Part shown: one piece after another, positions 1 through 7,273 of the stretch | Layout: every line of letters begins with the position of its first letter | Numbering within the stretch: position 1 is the first letter of the stretch | Assembly: GCF_000717645.1 (NCBI RefSeq) | Contig: NZ_JNZZ01000038.1 | Coordinates: forward strand, 1 to 49,424 | DNA: 49,424 bases | Direction: 5' to 3' | Source: Streptomyces californicus | Lineage (GTDB): Bacteria > Actinomycetota > Actinomycetes > Streptomycetales > Streptomycetaceae | Translations under genes and position numbers: made by a program | The notes under the pieces: generated by a model | Seen by the model: the letters and a program-made list of their open reading frames with translations, nothing else | Database searches by the model: none | Told to the model about the DNA's origin: nothing

Positions 1-2
1 AT

Positions 3-191
3 CCGGCCCTCCCCGCGGACCCCGGCCTCCCGCCCCGCGACGGACCGGGCCGCCCGCTGCCCGAACTCGCCCGGACCGGGCCCGCGTCGGCGGCCTGGAC
101 CGGGGCCGCCGCGGGGGCGCTCCTGCTCGGCGGCGCCGGCCTGCTCCGGTACGCCCGCCGCATCCACCGCGCCCACCGAACCGTCGGCTGA
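3..191 (+). CDS. C-terminal end of an LAxTG sortase-anchored surface protein (5' truncated by window)
   Basis: The reading frame is open from the window edge to the TGA at 189-191 and encodes about 62 residues. It ends in a sorting signal: the motif LPELARTG, which contains LARTG and so fits the LAxTG recognition motif of Streptomyces class E sortases. A hydrophobic stretch (AAWTGAAAGALLLGGAGLL) and a basic tail (RYARRIHRAHR) follow. The preceding residues are Pro/Gly-rich, like a wall-spanning linker. The body of the protein lies outside the window, so its function cannot be told. A class F sortase gene lies about 10 kb away; whether it is the cognate enzyme is unknown, because LAxTG is normally a class E substrate. 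Confidence 0.75.
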   Translation, partial: PALPADPGLPPRDGPGRPLPELARTGPASAAWTGAAAGALLLGGAGLLRYARRIHRAHRTVG

Positions 192-392
192 CCGGGGTCG
201 GACCCCCGACGCGCCGACGGGCGCCCCGGCCTCGGCCCACCTCCCGTACCGCCCCGCCCACCGCCGGGCGCCCCGGCCCGGCGCCCCGCACCGAGCCCCG
301 GCCCACCACCCCGGTCACTCCCACCGCCCCGCACACCTCCCCCCACACAGCCCCGTACCGCCCCGTTCACCCGCGTCTGCCACGATCGGGCC

Positions 393-1163
393 GTGGACTA
401 CCCGAACGACCAGGCACCTGGCGCACCGATCCGCTCCGGCATCCCCGAGCACGGCCGCATCCCGAAGTACTACGCGGTCAAGGCCCGCATCGCGGTGCTG
501 CTGGACGAGTTGGGGGAGGGCGGGCTCCTGCCCACCGAGCGGGAGTTGGCCCTCCGGCACGAGGTCTCGCGCGAGACCGTCCGCCAGGCCCTGCGGGAAC
601 TCCTCCTCGAAGGGCGGCTGCGCCGGCAGGGGCGCGGCACCGTCGTCGCCGGGCCCAAGCTGGAACAGCCGCTCTCGCTCGCCAGCTACACCGAGGGCGT
701 CCGCCGCCAGGGTCGCCGACCCGGCCGCCACCTCATCGGGCTCGACCGCTTCCCCTGCCCCGAGGCGCTGGCCGCCGAGATCGAGGTCGAGCGGGGCGAA
801 CCGGTCTGGCACCTGGAACGCCTCCTCCTCGCGGACGACGAACGCGTCGGCCTGGAGAGCACGTACGTCGGCGTCGCCCGTGCCCCGGACCTGGACACCG
901 CGTTCGACCCGGACTCCTCCTTCTACGCCTACCTCCACGACCGGCTCCGGATCGCGTTCGGCGACGCCGACGAGCGGATCGAGACGGTGCTCGCCACCCC
1001 GCGCGAAGCCCTGCTCATCGGCACCCCGCCCGCTCTCCCGATGCTCCTGATCCACCGCCTCTCCCGAGACGCGGACGGCCGCCCGCTGGAGCGCGTGCGA
1101 ACCCTGTTCCGGGGCGACCGCTTCTCCTTCTCCACCCGTCTGCGGGGCGCCGAACGGCGCTGA
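393..1163 (+). CDS. GntR-family (HutC/UTRA) transcriptional regulator of the phosphonate cluster
   Basis: This 256-residue protein starts at GTG. An N-terminal winged helix-turn-helix (about residues 27-90, with LPTERELA and SRETVRQALRELLLEGRL) is followed by a UTRA ligand-binding domain (about 95-250), the HutC-subfamily architecture. Length is normal. It lies directly before a gene set for phosphonate import and C-P cleavage and has the same orientation, so it is probably the local regulator, responding to a phosphonate or a degradation intermediate (inference). A 16-bp element found upstream of both the next gene and the gene at 7274 is a likely binding site. Ligand and whether it represses or activates cannot be read from the sequence. 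Confidence 0.88.
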   Translation: MDYPNDQAPGAPIRSGIPEHGRIPKYYAVKARIAVLLDELGEGGLLPTERELALRHEVSRETVRQALRELLLEGRLRRQGRGTVVAGPKLEQPLSLASYTEGVRRQGRRPGRHLIGLDRFPCPEALAAEIEVERGEPVWHLERLLLADDERVGLESTYVGVARAPDLDTAFDPDSSFYAYLHDRLRIAFGDADERIETVLATPREALLIGTPPALPMLLIHRLSRDADGRPLERVRTLFRGDRFSFSTRLRGAERR

Positions 1164-1177
1164 GCGGGCCCCTCCGG

Positions 1178-1279
1178 CACGGCGAAAGCGCCACCGCACG
1201 AGCCCGTTCGGGCACAGCCGCGCCACCGCACCAGCCTCTTCGGTCACGGCGAACACGCCACCGCACGAGCCCTTTTGGT
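1178..1279. repeat. Three imperfect direct repeats upstream of the phosphonate operon
   Basis: Three copies of about 32-35 bp lie head to tail at 1178-1212, 1213-1244 and 1245-1279. The shared core is CGCCACCGCACGAGCC followed by a TCGGT-like end. They fill the gap between the regulator stop and the shared operator-like element at 1290. Spacing of about three helical turns could suit cooperative protein binding, but tandem duplication without function is equally possible. Confidence 0.6.
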
Positions 1280-1289
1280 AACGGAAACA

Positions 1290-1305
1290 TAACGGGTCTG
1301 GTCCA
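1290..1305 (+). promoter_or_regulatory. Putative GntR operator in the phosphonate operon promoter
   Basis: The 16-mer TAACGGGTCTGGTCCA occurs here and again exactly at 7204-7219, upstream of the Tat-phosphatase gene. Its core GGTCTGGTCCA resembles the imperfect GGTCTAGACC-type palindromes bound by HutC-subfamily regulators such as DasR. It lies about 75 bp before the oxidoreductase start. The repetition is seen in the sequence; assignment to the adjacent GntR protein is inference. Confidence 0.6.
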
Positions 1306-1380
1306 AACTTGCGAGGTCGTTCACCGTCCCGTCGAGGGCCGGACGGGTGCGGGACATCCGCCGCGAGGAGCGTGACCGGC

Positions 1381-2505
1381 GTGAGAGTCATCGTCGTAGG
1401 AGCCGGCGTGGTGGGAACCATGCACGCCTGGCACGCAGTCAGCCGCGGCCACGAGGTCGTACAGATCGAGCGCGAGAGCGAGGCGCGCGGGGCATCGCTC
1501 CGCAACTTCGGGCAGATATGGGTCAGCGGCCGGGCCGGTGGTGAGGAGCTGGAAACCGCCCTGCGCGCACGTGAGCTGTGGGAGGGCATCGGGGAGCGGG
1601 TGCCCGGTCTCGGCTTCCGGCCGTGCGGGTCGCTGACCCCGCTGCGCACCGCGTACGAGGTCGCCGTCGCCGAGGCGGCCGTCGCCCGGCCCGACGCGGC
1701 GGCGCGCGGCTACAAGCTGCTCACCGCCGACGAGGCGCGGGCGGTCAACCCGGCCCTGCGCGGCGCGTTCACCGCCGCCCTGTGGTGCGAGCGGGACGCG
1801 GCGGTCGAGCCCCGCACCGCCCAACTCGCGCTCAAGGAGCACCTGCTGGCCTCCGGGCGGTACACCTTCCTCGGCGGCCGTGAGGTGCGCGAGGTCGTCG
1901 GGACCGCCTCGGTGCGCGACGACCACGGCGACGTCCACACCGGCGACGCCGTGATCCTCGCGACCGGCGCGTGGCTCGGCGGGCTGGTCCGCGAACTCAC
2001 CGGGCCCGAACTCCCCGTCCGCCGCGTCCGCCTCCAGATGATGCAGACCGACCCGCTCGGCGAACCCCTCACCACCTCGGTCGCCGACGCCGACAGCTTC
2101 CGCTACTACCCCGCCTACCGGAGCGAGGCGCTCGACGCCCTCAACGCCGGACAGCCGCAGGACCCCGTCGCCGCCGAGCACCGCATGCAACTCCTCATGG
2201 TCCAGCGGCGGGACGGCGGGTTGACCATCGGGGACACCCACGCGTACGAGCACCCCTTCGCCTTCGACACCGTCGAGGAGCCCTACGAGCACCTCACCCG
2301 GGTCGTCGAAGCCTTCCTCGGCCGCCCGCTGCCGAGAATCCGCCACCGCTGGGCGGGCGTCTACGCCCAGTGCACCGACACCTCGCGCGTCGTCCACCGG
2401 CAGCAGGTGCGCGACGGGGTCTGGCTCGTCACCGGGCCCGGTGGGCGCGGCATGACCTGCTCGCCCGCCATCGCCGAAACGACCGCAGACCGACTGGGCT
2501 GGTGA
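1381..2505 (+). CDS. FAD-dependent oxidoreductase of the phosphonate-degradation type
   Basis: This DAO-superfamily flavoenzyme has 374 residues. The dinucleotide-binding motif VGAGVVG lies at residues 6-12, an ERE-type acidic end of the second beta strand follows, and the C-terminus has the FAD-binding GPGGRGMTCSPAIAE segment. The GTG at 1381 is chosen because GAGGAG lies 10 bp upstream and the Rossmann motif begins at residue 3. Members of this family (I recall TIGR03364) are encoded beside phosphonate genes and are thought to oxidise the amine of 2-aminoethylphosphonate or its N-methyl derivative to phosphonoacetaldehyde. No AEP transaminase (PhnW) is seen in the window, so this enzyme may supply the aldehyde to the next gene's product. 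The stop is followed within 10 bp by the hydrolase gene, implying one operon. Confidence 0.82.
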   Translation: MRVIVVGAGVVGTMHAWHAVSRGHEVVQIERESEARGASLRNFGQIWVSGRAGGEELETALRARELWEGIGERVPGLGFRPCGSLTPLRTAYEVAVAEAAVARPDAAARGYKLLTADEARAVNPALRGAFTAALWCERDAAVEPRTAQLALKEHLLASGRYTFLGGREVREVVGTASVRDDHGDVHTGDAVILATGAWLGGLVRELTGPELPVRRVRLQMMQTDPLGEPLTTSVADADSFRYYPAYRSEALDALNAGQPQDPVAAEHRMQLLMVQRRDGGLTIGDTHAYEHPFAFDTVEEPYEHLTRVVEAFLGRPLPRIRHRWAGVYAQCTDTSRVVHRQQVRDGVWLVTGPGGRGMTCSPAIAETTADRLGW

Positions 2506-2510
2506 ACCAC

Positions 2511-3224
2511 ATGACTTCCACGACACCCGCGACCGCACACCCCTTCGGCCTCGTCGTCCTCGACATGGCCGGCACCACCGTCGCCGACGGCGGCCTTGTC
2601 GAGCAGGCGTTCTCGGCCGCCGCCCGACGCCTCGGCGTCCAGCCCGGGTCCGACGAGCACGCCCGCCAACTCGCCTATGTGCGAGCCACCATGGGCGAGT
2701 CGAAGATCTCCGTCTTCCGGCACCTGTTCGGCGACGAGGACCGGGCCCAGCAGGCCAACACCGCCTTCGAGGGGGCGTACGGGGAACTCGTCGACGGCGG
2801 CCGCATCGCCCCGCTCCCCGGCGCCCGCGAGACCGTCGAACGGCTCACCGCCGAGGGCCGCACCGTCGTCCTGACCACCGGCTTCGCCCGCCCCACCCAG
2901 GACGCCATCCTCACCGCACTCGGCTGGCAGGACCTCGTCCCGCTCACCCTCTGCCCCGCCGACGCCGGCGGCCGGGGGCGCCCCTACCCGGACATGGTGC
3001 TGGCGGCCTTCCTGCGTACCGCCGCCGTGGACGACGTCCGGCGGATCGCGGTGGCCGGCGACACCTCGTACGACATGCTCAGCGGCGTACGCTCCGGCGC
3101 CGGGATCGTCGCCGGGGTCCTCACCGGCGCGCACGACGAGGAGCAGCTGACCCGGCACGGCGCGACCCACGTCCTCCGCTCCGTCGCCGACCTGCCCGAC
3201 CTCATCGCGCGGGCCGAGGCATGA
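2511..3224 (+). CDS. Phosphonatase-like HAD hydrolase (PhnX-like)
   Basis: This 237-residue HAD-superfamily protein has motif I DMAGTT with the nucleophile Asp18, followed by a cap domain containing MGESK (residues 61-65) and a C-terminal motif IV region AGDTSYD. In phosphonoacetaldehyde hydrolase the cap Lys of an MGxxK segment forms a Schiff base with the substrate aldehyde. Lys65 is in the matching place, which supports C-P cleavage to acetaldehyde and phosphate. It is shorter than classical PhnX (about 270 residues). ATG 2511 is preferred; an in-frame GTG at 2502 overlapping the upstream stop is possible. The end overlaps the ABC ATPase start (ATGA), indicating translational coupling. Confidence 0.82.
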   Translation: MTSTTPATAHPFGLVVLDMAGTTVADGGLVEQAFSAAARRLGVQPGSDEHARQLAYVRATMGESKISVFRHLFGDEDRAQQANTAFEGAYGELVDGGRIAPLPGARETVERLTAEGRTVVLTTGFARPTQDAILTALGWQDLVPLTLCPADAGGRGRPYPDMVLAAFLRTAAVDDVRRIAVAGDTSYDMLSGVRSGAGIVAGVLTGAHDEEQLTRHGATHVLRSVADLPDLIARAEA

Positions 3225-4384
3225 GCCGCGCGACCAGGGCCACGCCCACCCCCGCCCCGGCCACACCCGTCCCGACCGCCCCGGCCCCCGGCCGGTCCGC
3301 CCCGACCGCCCCCGCCCCCAGCGGCATCCGCTTCGACGGGGTCACGGTCTCCTACGGGGGGAACGTCGTCCTCGACCGGCTCGACCTCACCGTCGAGCCC
3401 GGCGAGGTGATGGCCCTCCTCGGACCGTCCGGTTCGGGCAAGACCACCGCCCTGCGCGCCGTCGCCGGATTCGTCCGGCCCGCCTCCGGGCGGGTCTTCC
3501 TCGGCGGCCGGGACGTCACCGCCCTGCCCCCGCACCGGCGCGGCATCGGCATGGTCGTCCAGAGCTACGCCCTCTTCCCGCACCTCAAGGTCAAGGACAA
3601 CGTGGCGTTCGGGCTCAAGGCCCACCGCACCCCGAAGGCCGAGATCCCCGGCCGGGTCGCCGAAGCCCTGGAACTCGTCGGCATGGCCACGTACGCGGAA
3701 CGCCATCCGCGCGAGCTCTCCGGCGGCCAGCAGCAGCGCGTCGCCATCGCGCGGGCGCTGGCCATCCGCCCCGGCGTCCTGCTCCTGGACGAACCGCTCT
3801 CCGCCCTCGACGCCCGCCTCCGCTCCGGAATGCTCGCCGAACTGGCGCGACTGCACCGCGAGTTGCCCGACGTCTCGATCCTGTACGTCACCCACGACCA
3901 GGTGGAGGCGCTGACCCTGGCCGACCGGATCGCCGTCATGGACCGGGCCCGGCTCCAGGACTGCGGCACCCCGCGGGAGCTGTACCGGCGACCCCGTACG
4001 GAGTTCACCGCCTCGTTCGTCGGCAACGCCAACCTGCTCCCGGTCACCGTCACCGGCGACGGGTCCGTCGGACTCGGCGACCGCCCCCTCACCGTGCCCA
4101 CCGGCACCGCCGCCCCGGGCGCCACCGCCACCCTCTGCGTCCGGCCGCACCTGGTCGGCCTGGGCGCCGGGCCCAACGCGCTCACCGGCACCGTCACCGA
4201 GGTCCAGTGGCGCGGCTCCACCCACCGCCTGCACGCCGACGTCGACGGCCACCCCGTCATGGCCGACCTCCGCGAACTGCGCGAACCCCCGGCCCTCGGC
4301 ACACCCGTCACCCTCCACTTCGCCCCCGAGGACGCGGTGCTGCTCCCCGCGGGGGCGGCCGGCACGGCGGGAGTCGGCCCGTGA
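3221..4384 (+). CDS. ABC transporter ATPase, 2-aminoethylphosphonate type
   Basis: This 387-residue MalK/PotA-type ATPase has Walker A GPSGSGKT (about 68-75), a Q-loop VVQSYALFPH, signature LSGGQQQRVAIARAL, Walker B LLLDEPLSALD, H-loop VTHDQ and a C-terminal TOBE-like domain. The first 35 residues are a Pro/Ala/Thr-rich extension. It starts by ATGA overlap with the hydrolase and ends by GTGA overlap with the first permease. Its position among phosphonate genes suggests a PhnT-like role, energising uptake of 2-aminoethylphosphonate. The family alone would also allow polyamine or iron import. Confidence 0.87.
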   Translation: MSRATRATPTPAPATPVPTAPAPGRSAPTAPAPSGIRFDGVTVSYGGNVVLDRLDLTVEPGEVMALLGPSGSGKTTALRAVAGFVRPASGRVFLGGRDVTALPPHRRGIGMVVQSYALFPHLKVKDNVAFGLKAHRTPKAEIPGRVAEALELVGMATYAERHPRELSGGQQQRVAIARALAIRPGVLLLDEPLSALDARLRSGMLAELARLHRELPDVSILYVTHDQVEALTLADRIAVMDRARLQDCGTPRELYRRPRTEFTASFVGNANLLPVTVTGDGSVGLGDRPLTVPTGTAAPGATATLCVRPHLVGLGAGPNALTGTVTEVQWRGSTHRLHADVDGHPVMADLRELREPPALGTPVTLHFAPEDAVLLPAGAAGTAGVGP

Positions 4385-5274
4385 CCGCCACCACCGGCAC
4401 CGCCCGCACGGGCGCCGCCGTCACCGCGACCGCCGCCGCCCCCGCCCGGTCCCGCACCGTCCCCGCCTGGGTCTGGGCGCTGCCGCCCGTCGCCGTGCTG
4501 GCGCTCGCGTTCCTCTACCCGCTCACCCTCGTCGTCCAGCAGTCCTTCACCCCCGACGAGGGCGGCCTCTCCCTCGACCCGTACGCCGAGGTCTTCGCCT
4601 CCGCGTCCTTCCGCGACGCGCTCACCACCACCGTGTGGCTGGCCCTCGGCTCGACGGCCGGCTGCCTCGTCCTCGGGTTCGTCCTCGCGCTGGTCATCGC
4701 CTTCGTGCCGTTCCCCGGCGGGAAGGCGGTCGCCCGCTTCGTCGACGTGTTCCTCTCCTTCCCGTCCTTCCTCATCACCCTCGCGCTGCTGTTCATCTAT
4801 GGTTCCGTCGGGATGGCCAACGGGCTCTGGACCGGCGCCACCGGGGCTGCCGACGGGCCCTTCCACTTCCTGACCACGCCGTGGGGCGTCCTGCTCGCCG
4901 AGATCACCTACTTCACCCCGTTCGTGATGCGCCCCCTGCTCGCCGCGTTCTCCCAACTCGACACCGGCCAGCTGGAAGTGGCATCCTCCCTCGGCGCCGG
5001 GCCCGTCCGGATCATCCGGCGGGTGATCCTCCCCGAGGCGCTGCCGGCCCTCGCCGCCGGCGGCAGCCTCGTCCTGGTGATGTGCCTCAACGAGTTCGGG
5101 ATCGTCCTGTTCACCGGGGCGAAGGGCGTCACGACGCTGCCGATGCTCGTCTACAGCAAGGCGATCCTGGAGTCGGACTACGCCGCCGCCTGCGTCGTCG
5201 CCGTCGTCAACATCGCGATCTCCGTGGGCCTCTACAGCCTCTACCGGGTGGTGAGCCGCCGTGCTGGTGCATAG
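4381..5274 (+). CDS. ABC transporter permease 1, 2-aminoethylphosphonate type
   Basis: This 297-residue membrane protein has about six transmembrane segments and a binding-protein-dependent permease (EAA) loop around ASSLGAGPVRIIRRVILPEALPAL. The GTG start overlaps the ATPase stop (GTGA). An N-terminal Thr/Ala-rich stretch precedes the first membrane segment (about residues 34-52). It is paired with the permease that follows and likely forms the channel for the phosphonate importer (PhnU-like). Confidence 0.85.
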   Translation: MTATTGTARTGAAVTATAAAPARSRTVPAWVWALPPVAVLALAFLYPLTLVVQQSFTPDEGGLSLDPYAEVFASASFRDALTTTVWLALGSTAGCLVLGFVLALVIAFVPFPGGKAVARFVDVFLSFPSFLITLALLFIYGSVGMANGLWTGATGAADGPFHFLTTPWGVLLAEITYFTPFVMRPLLAAFSQLDTGQLEVASSLGAGPVRIIRRVILPEALPALAAGGSLVLVMCLNEFGIVLFTGAKGVTTLPMLVYSKAILESDYAAACVVAVVNIAISVGLYSLYRVVSRRAGA

Positions 5275-6058
5275 CCGGGCGGGGAAGTGGGCCACCTGGG
5301 CCGTCTTCCTCCTCCTCTTCGTCCCGCTCTTCGCGGTGCCGCTGCTCGTCATCCTCGCCGCGTCCCTCGCCACCCACTGGTCCGGAGCCTTCCCCTCCGG
5401 ACCCACCGTCGAGCGCTACGCCGCCGCGACCAGCGGAGACTCGCTCCAGGCGCTGACCACCAGCCTGGTCACGGCCGTCACCGCGAGCGTGCTGGCCCTC
5501 ACCCTCGGCGGCTGGGCCGCATTGGCCGCCGCCTCCCTTCGCACCCGCGGCAAACGGTTCCTGGACGCCCTGTTCATCCTGCCGGTCGCCGTCCCCTCGG
5601 TGGTCGTCGGCCTCGCGGTCCTGGTGGCCTACAGCAAGCCGCCCGTCCTGCTCAACGGGACGCGGTGGATCGTCATCCTCGCCCACACCGTCCTGGTCAC
5701 CGCGTTCGCCTACCAGTCGGTCGCCGCCGCCGTACGCCGCCTCGACCCGATGTACGAACAGGCCGCCGCGGGGCTCGGCGCGAGCCCCGCCCGCGTCCTG
5801 TGGCGGGTGAGACTGCCGCTGCTGCTGCCCTCGCTCACCTCGGCCGCCGGGCTCTGCTTCGCCCTGTCCATGGGGGAGTTGAGCGCCACGATGATGCTCT
5901 ACCCGCCGGACTGGACCCCGCTGCCCGTGCAGATCTTCGCCGCCACCGACCGGGGCTCGCTCTTCACCGGCGCCGCCCTCGCCGTGGTCCTGATGACGAC
6001 GACGCTGCTCGTCCTGGCCGCCGTCTCCCGCATCCGGACCCGTGCCTCCTACCGCTGA
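5261..6058 (+). CDS. ABC transporter permease 2, 2-aminoethylphosphonate type
   Basis: This 265-residue inner-membrane protein has about six transmembrane helices and the EAA-loop motif QAAAGLGASPARVLWRVRLPLLLPSL. It overlaps the preceding permease by 14 bp, so the two are translationally coupled. It is likely the second half of the heterodimeric channel (PhnV-like). The binding-protein gene follows after 25 bp. Confidence 0.85.
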   Translation: MLVHSRAGKWATWAVFLLLFVPLFAVPLLVILAASLATHWSGAFPSGPTVERYAAATSGDSLQALTTSLVTAVTASVLALTLGGWAALAAASLRTRGKRFLDALFILPVAVPSVVVGLAVLVAYSKPPVLLNGTRWIVILAHTVLVTAFAYQSVAAAVRRLDPMYEQAAAGLGASPARVLWRVRLPLLLPSLTSAAGLCFALSMGELSATMMLYPPDWTPLPVQIFAATDRGSLFTGAALAVVLMTTTLLVLAAVSRIRTRASYR

Positions 6059-6083
6059 TCCCCACCACCTCCCGGAGAAACCC

Positions 6084-7139
6084 ATGCGCATCCCCGCCCG
6101 CACCCTCGCCCTGCCCCTGGCCGCCTGCGCCGCCCTCACCCTCACCGCCTGCGGCGGCTCCTCCGCCGCCTCGGACGCGAAGTCCGTCACCGTCTACAGC
6201 GCCGACGGCCTCAAAGGCGAGAACGGCGACGGCTGGTACGACAAGGTGTTCAAGGACTTCGAGAAGAAGACCGGCATCACCGTGAAGTACGTCGAGGGCG
6301 GCTCCGGCGAGATGGTGCAGCGCGCCGCCCGCGAGAAGTCCAACACCCAGGCCGACGTCCTCGTCACCCTCCCGCCCTTCATCCAGCAGGCCGACAAGAA
6401 GGGGCTGCTGACCGCGTACGAGCCCGAGGGCTCCGACCAGGTCGACGGCGCCGACCGCGCGGCCGACGGCACGTGGACCTCCGTCGTCAACAACTACTTC
6501 GGCTTCATCCACAACACCAAGGAGCTGAAGACCCCGCCCCGCACCTGGGAGGAGCTGCTCGCCCCCGCGTACAAGGAGAAGATCCAGTACTCCACCCCCG
6601 GCGTCGCGGGCGACGGCACCGCCGTCCTCATCAAGGCCATGCACGACTTCGGCGGAAAGGAGCCCGCCATGGCCTACCTGAAGAAGCTCCAGGCCAACAA
6701 CGTCGGCCCGTCCGCCTCCACCGGCAAGCTCGCCCCCAAGGTCGACAAGGGCGAACTCCTCGTCGCCAACGGCGACGTCCAGATGAACTTCGCCCAGTCC
6801 AAGGACATGCCCCACCTCGGCATCTGGTTCCCCGCCAAGGGCGACGGAAAGCCCACCAGCTTCGCCCTCCCGTACGCCGCCGGACTCGTCGCGAAGGCCC
6901 CGCACAGCGAGAACGGCAAGAAGCTCCTCGACTTCATGCTCTCCGAGCAGGCCCAGCGCGACGTCAGCGCGGTCGGCGGGGGCTTCGCCGCCCGCAAGGA
7001 CGTCAAGGCCACCGACGCCAACGCCGTCGAACTCGCCGGACTCATGGAGGGCGTGGAGATCTTCGAGCCCGACTGGTCCGACATCGGCGCCAACCTGGAC
7101 GCGTACATCGACGCCTGGAAGTCGGCCACCGGAAGCTGA
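6084..7139 (+). CDS. Phosphonate-type ABC transporter substrate-binding lipoprotein
   Basis: This 351-residue protein has a lipoprotein signal with lipobox LTAC (Cys23), then a family-1 (iron/thiamine/AEP-like) binding protein fold beginning KSVTVYSADGLKGE. The start at 6084 follows GGAG at 6074-6077 and gives a normal signal peptide. The Lys-rich mature domain is typical of anionic-ligand binders in Streptomyces. Placed last in the operon after two permeases, it is the likely receptor for 2-aminoethylphosphonate (PhnS-like). Thiamine or iron(III) are possible alternatives from the family alone, but the neighbouring C-P cleavage genes favour a phosphonate. Confidence 0.83.
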   Translation: MRIPARTLALPLAACAALTLTACGGSSAASDAKSVTVYSADGLKGENGDGWYDKVFKDFEKKTGITVKYVEGGSGEMVQRAAREKSNTQADVLVTLPPFIQQADKKGLLTAYEPEGSDQVDGADRAADGTWTSVVNNYFGFIHNTKELKTPPRTWEELLAPAYKEKIQYSTPGVAGDGTAVLIKAMHDFGGKEPAMAYLKKLQANNVGPSASTGKLAPKVDKGELLVANGDVQMNFAQSKDMPHLGIWFPAKGDGKPTSFALPYAAGLVAKAPHSENGKKLLDFMLSEQAQRDVSAVGGGFAARKDVKATDANAVELAGLMEGVEIFEPDWSDIGANLDAYIDAWKSATGS

Positions 7140-7171
7140 CCGGCCACCTCTCGGCCACGGATCCCTGCCAA

Positions 7172-7219
7172 GGTCTGGACCCGGCCCGGATATCTCGCGA
7201 AGGTAACGGGTCTGGTCCA
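7172..7219 (+). promoter_or_regulatory. Second promoter/operator region with two GGTCTGG elements
   Basis: The 133-bp gap after the binding-protein gene holds GGTCTGGACC at 7172-7181 and, 37 bp on, the 16-mer TAACGGGTCTGGTCCA (7204-7219) that is identical to the one upstream of the main phosphonate operon. The exact repeat argues that the following gene has its own promoter under the same regulator. Confidence 0.6.
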
Positions 7220-7273
7220 GCAGCACGTTCACGTCCGGCCCCGATCGACCTGCCCCCCTCCATGGAGGAACAC

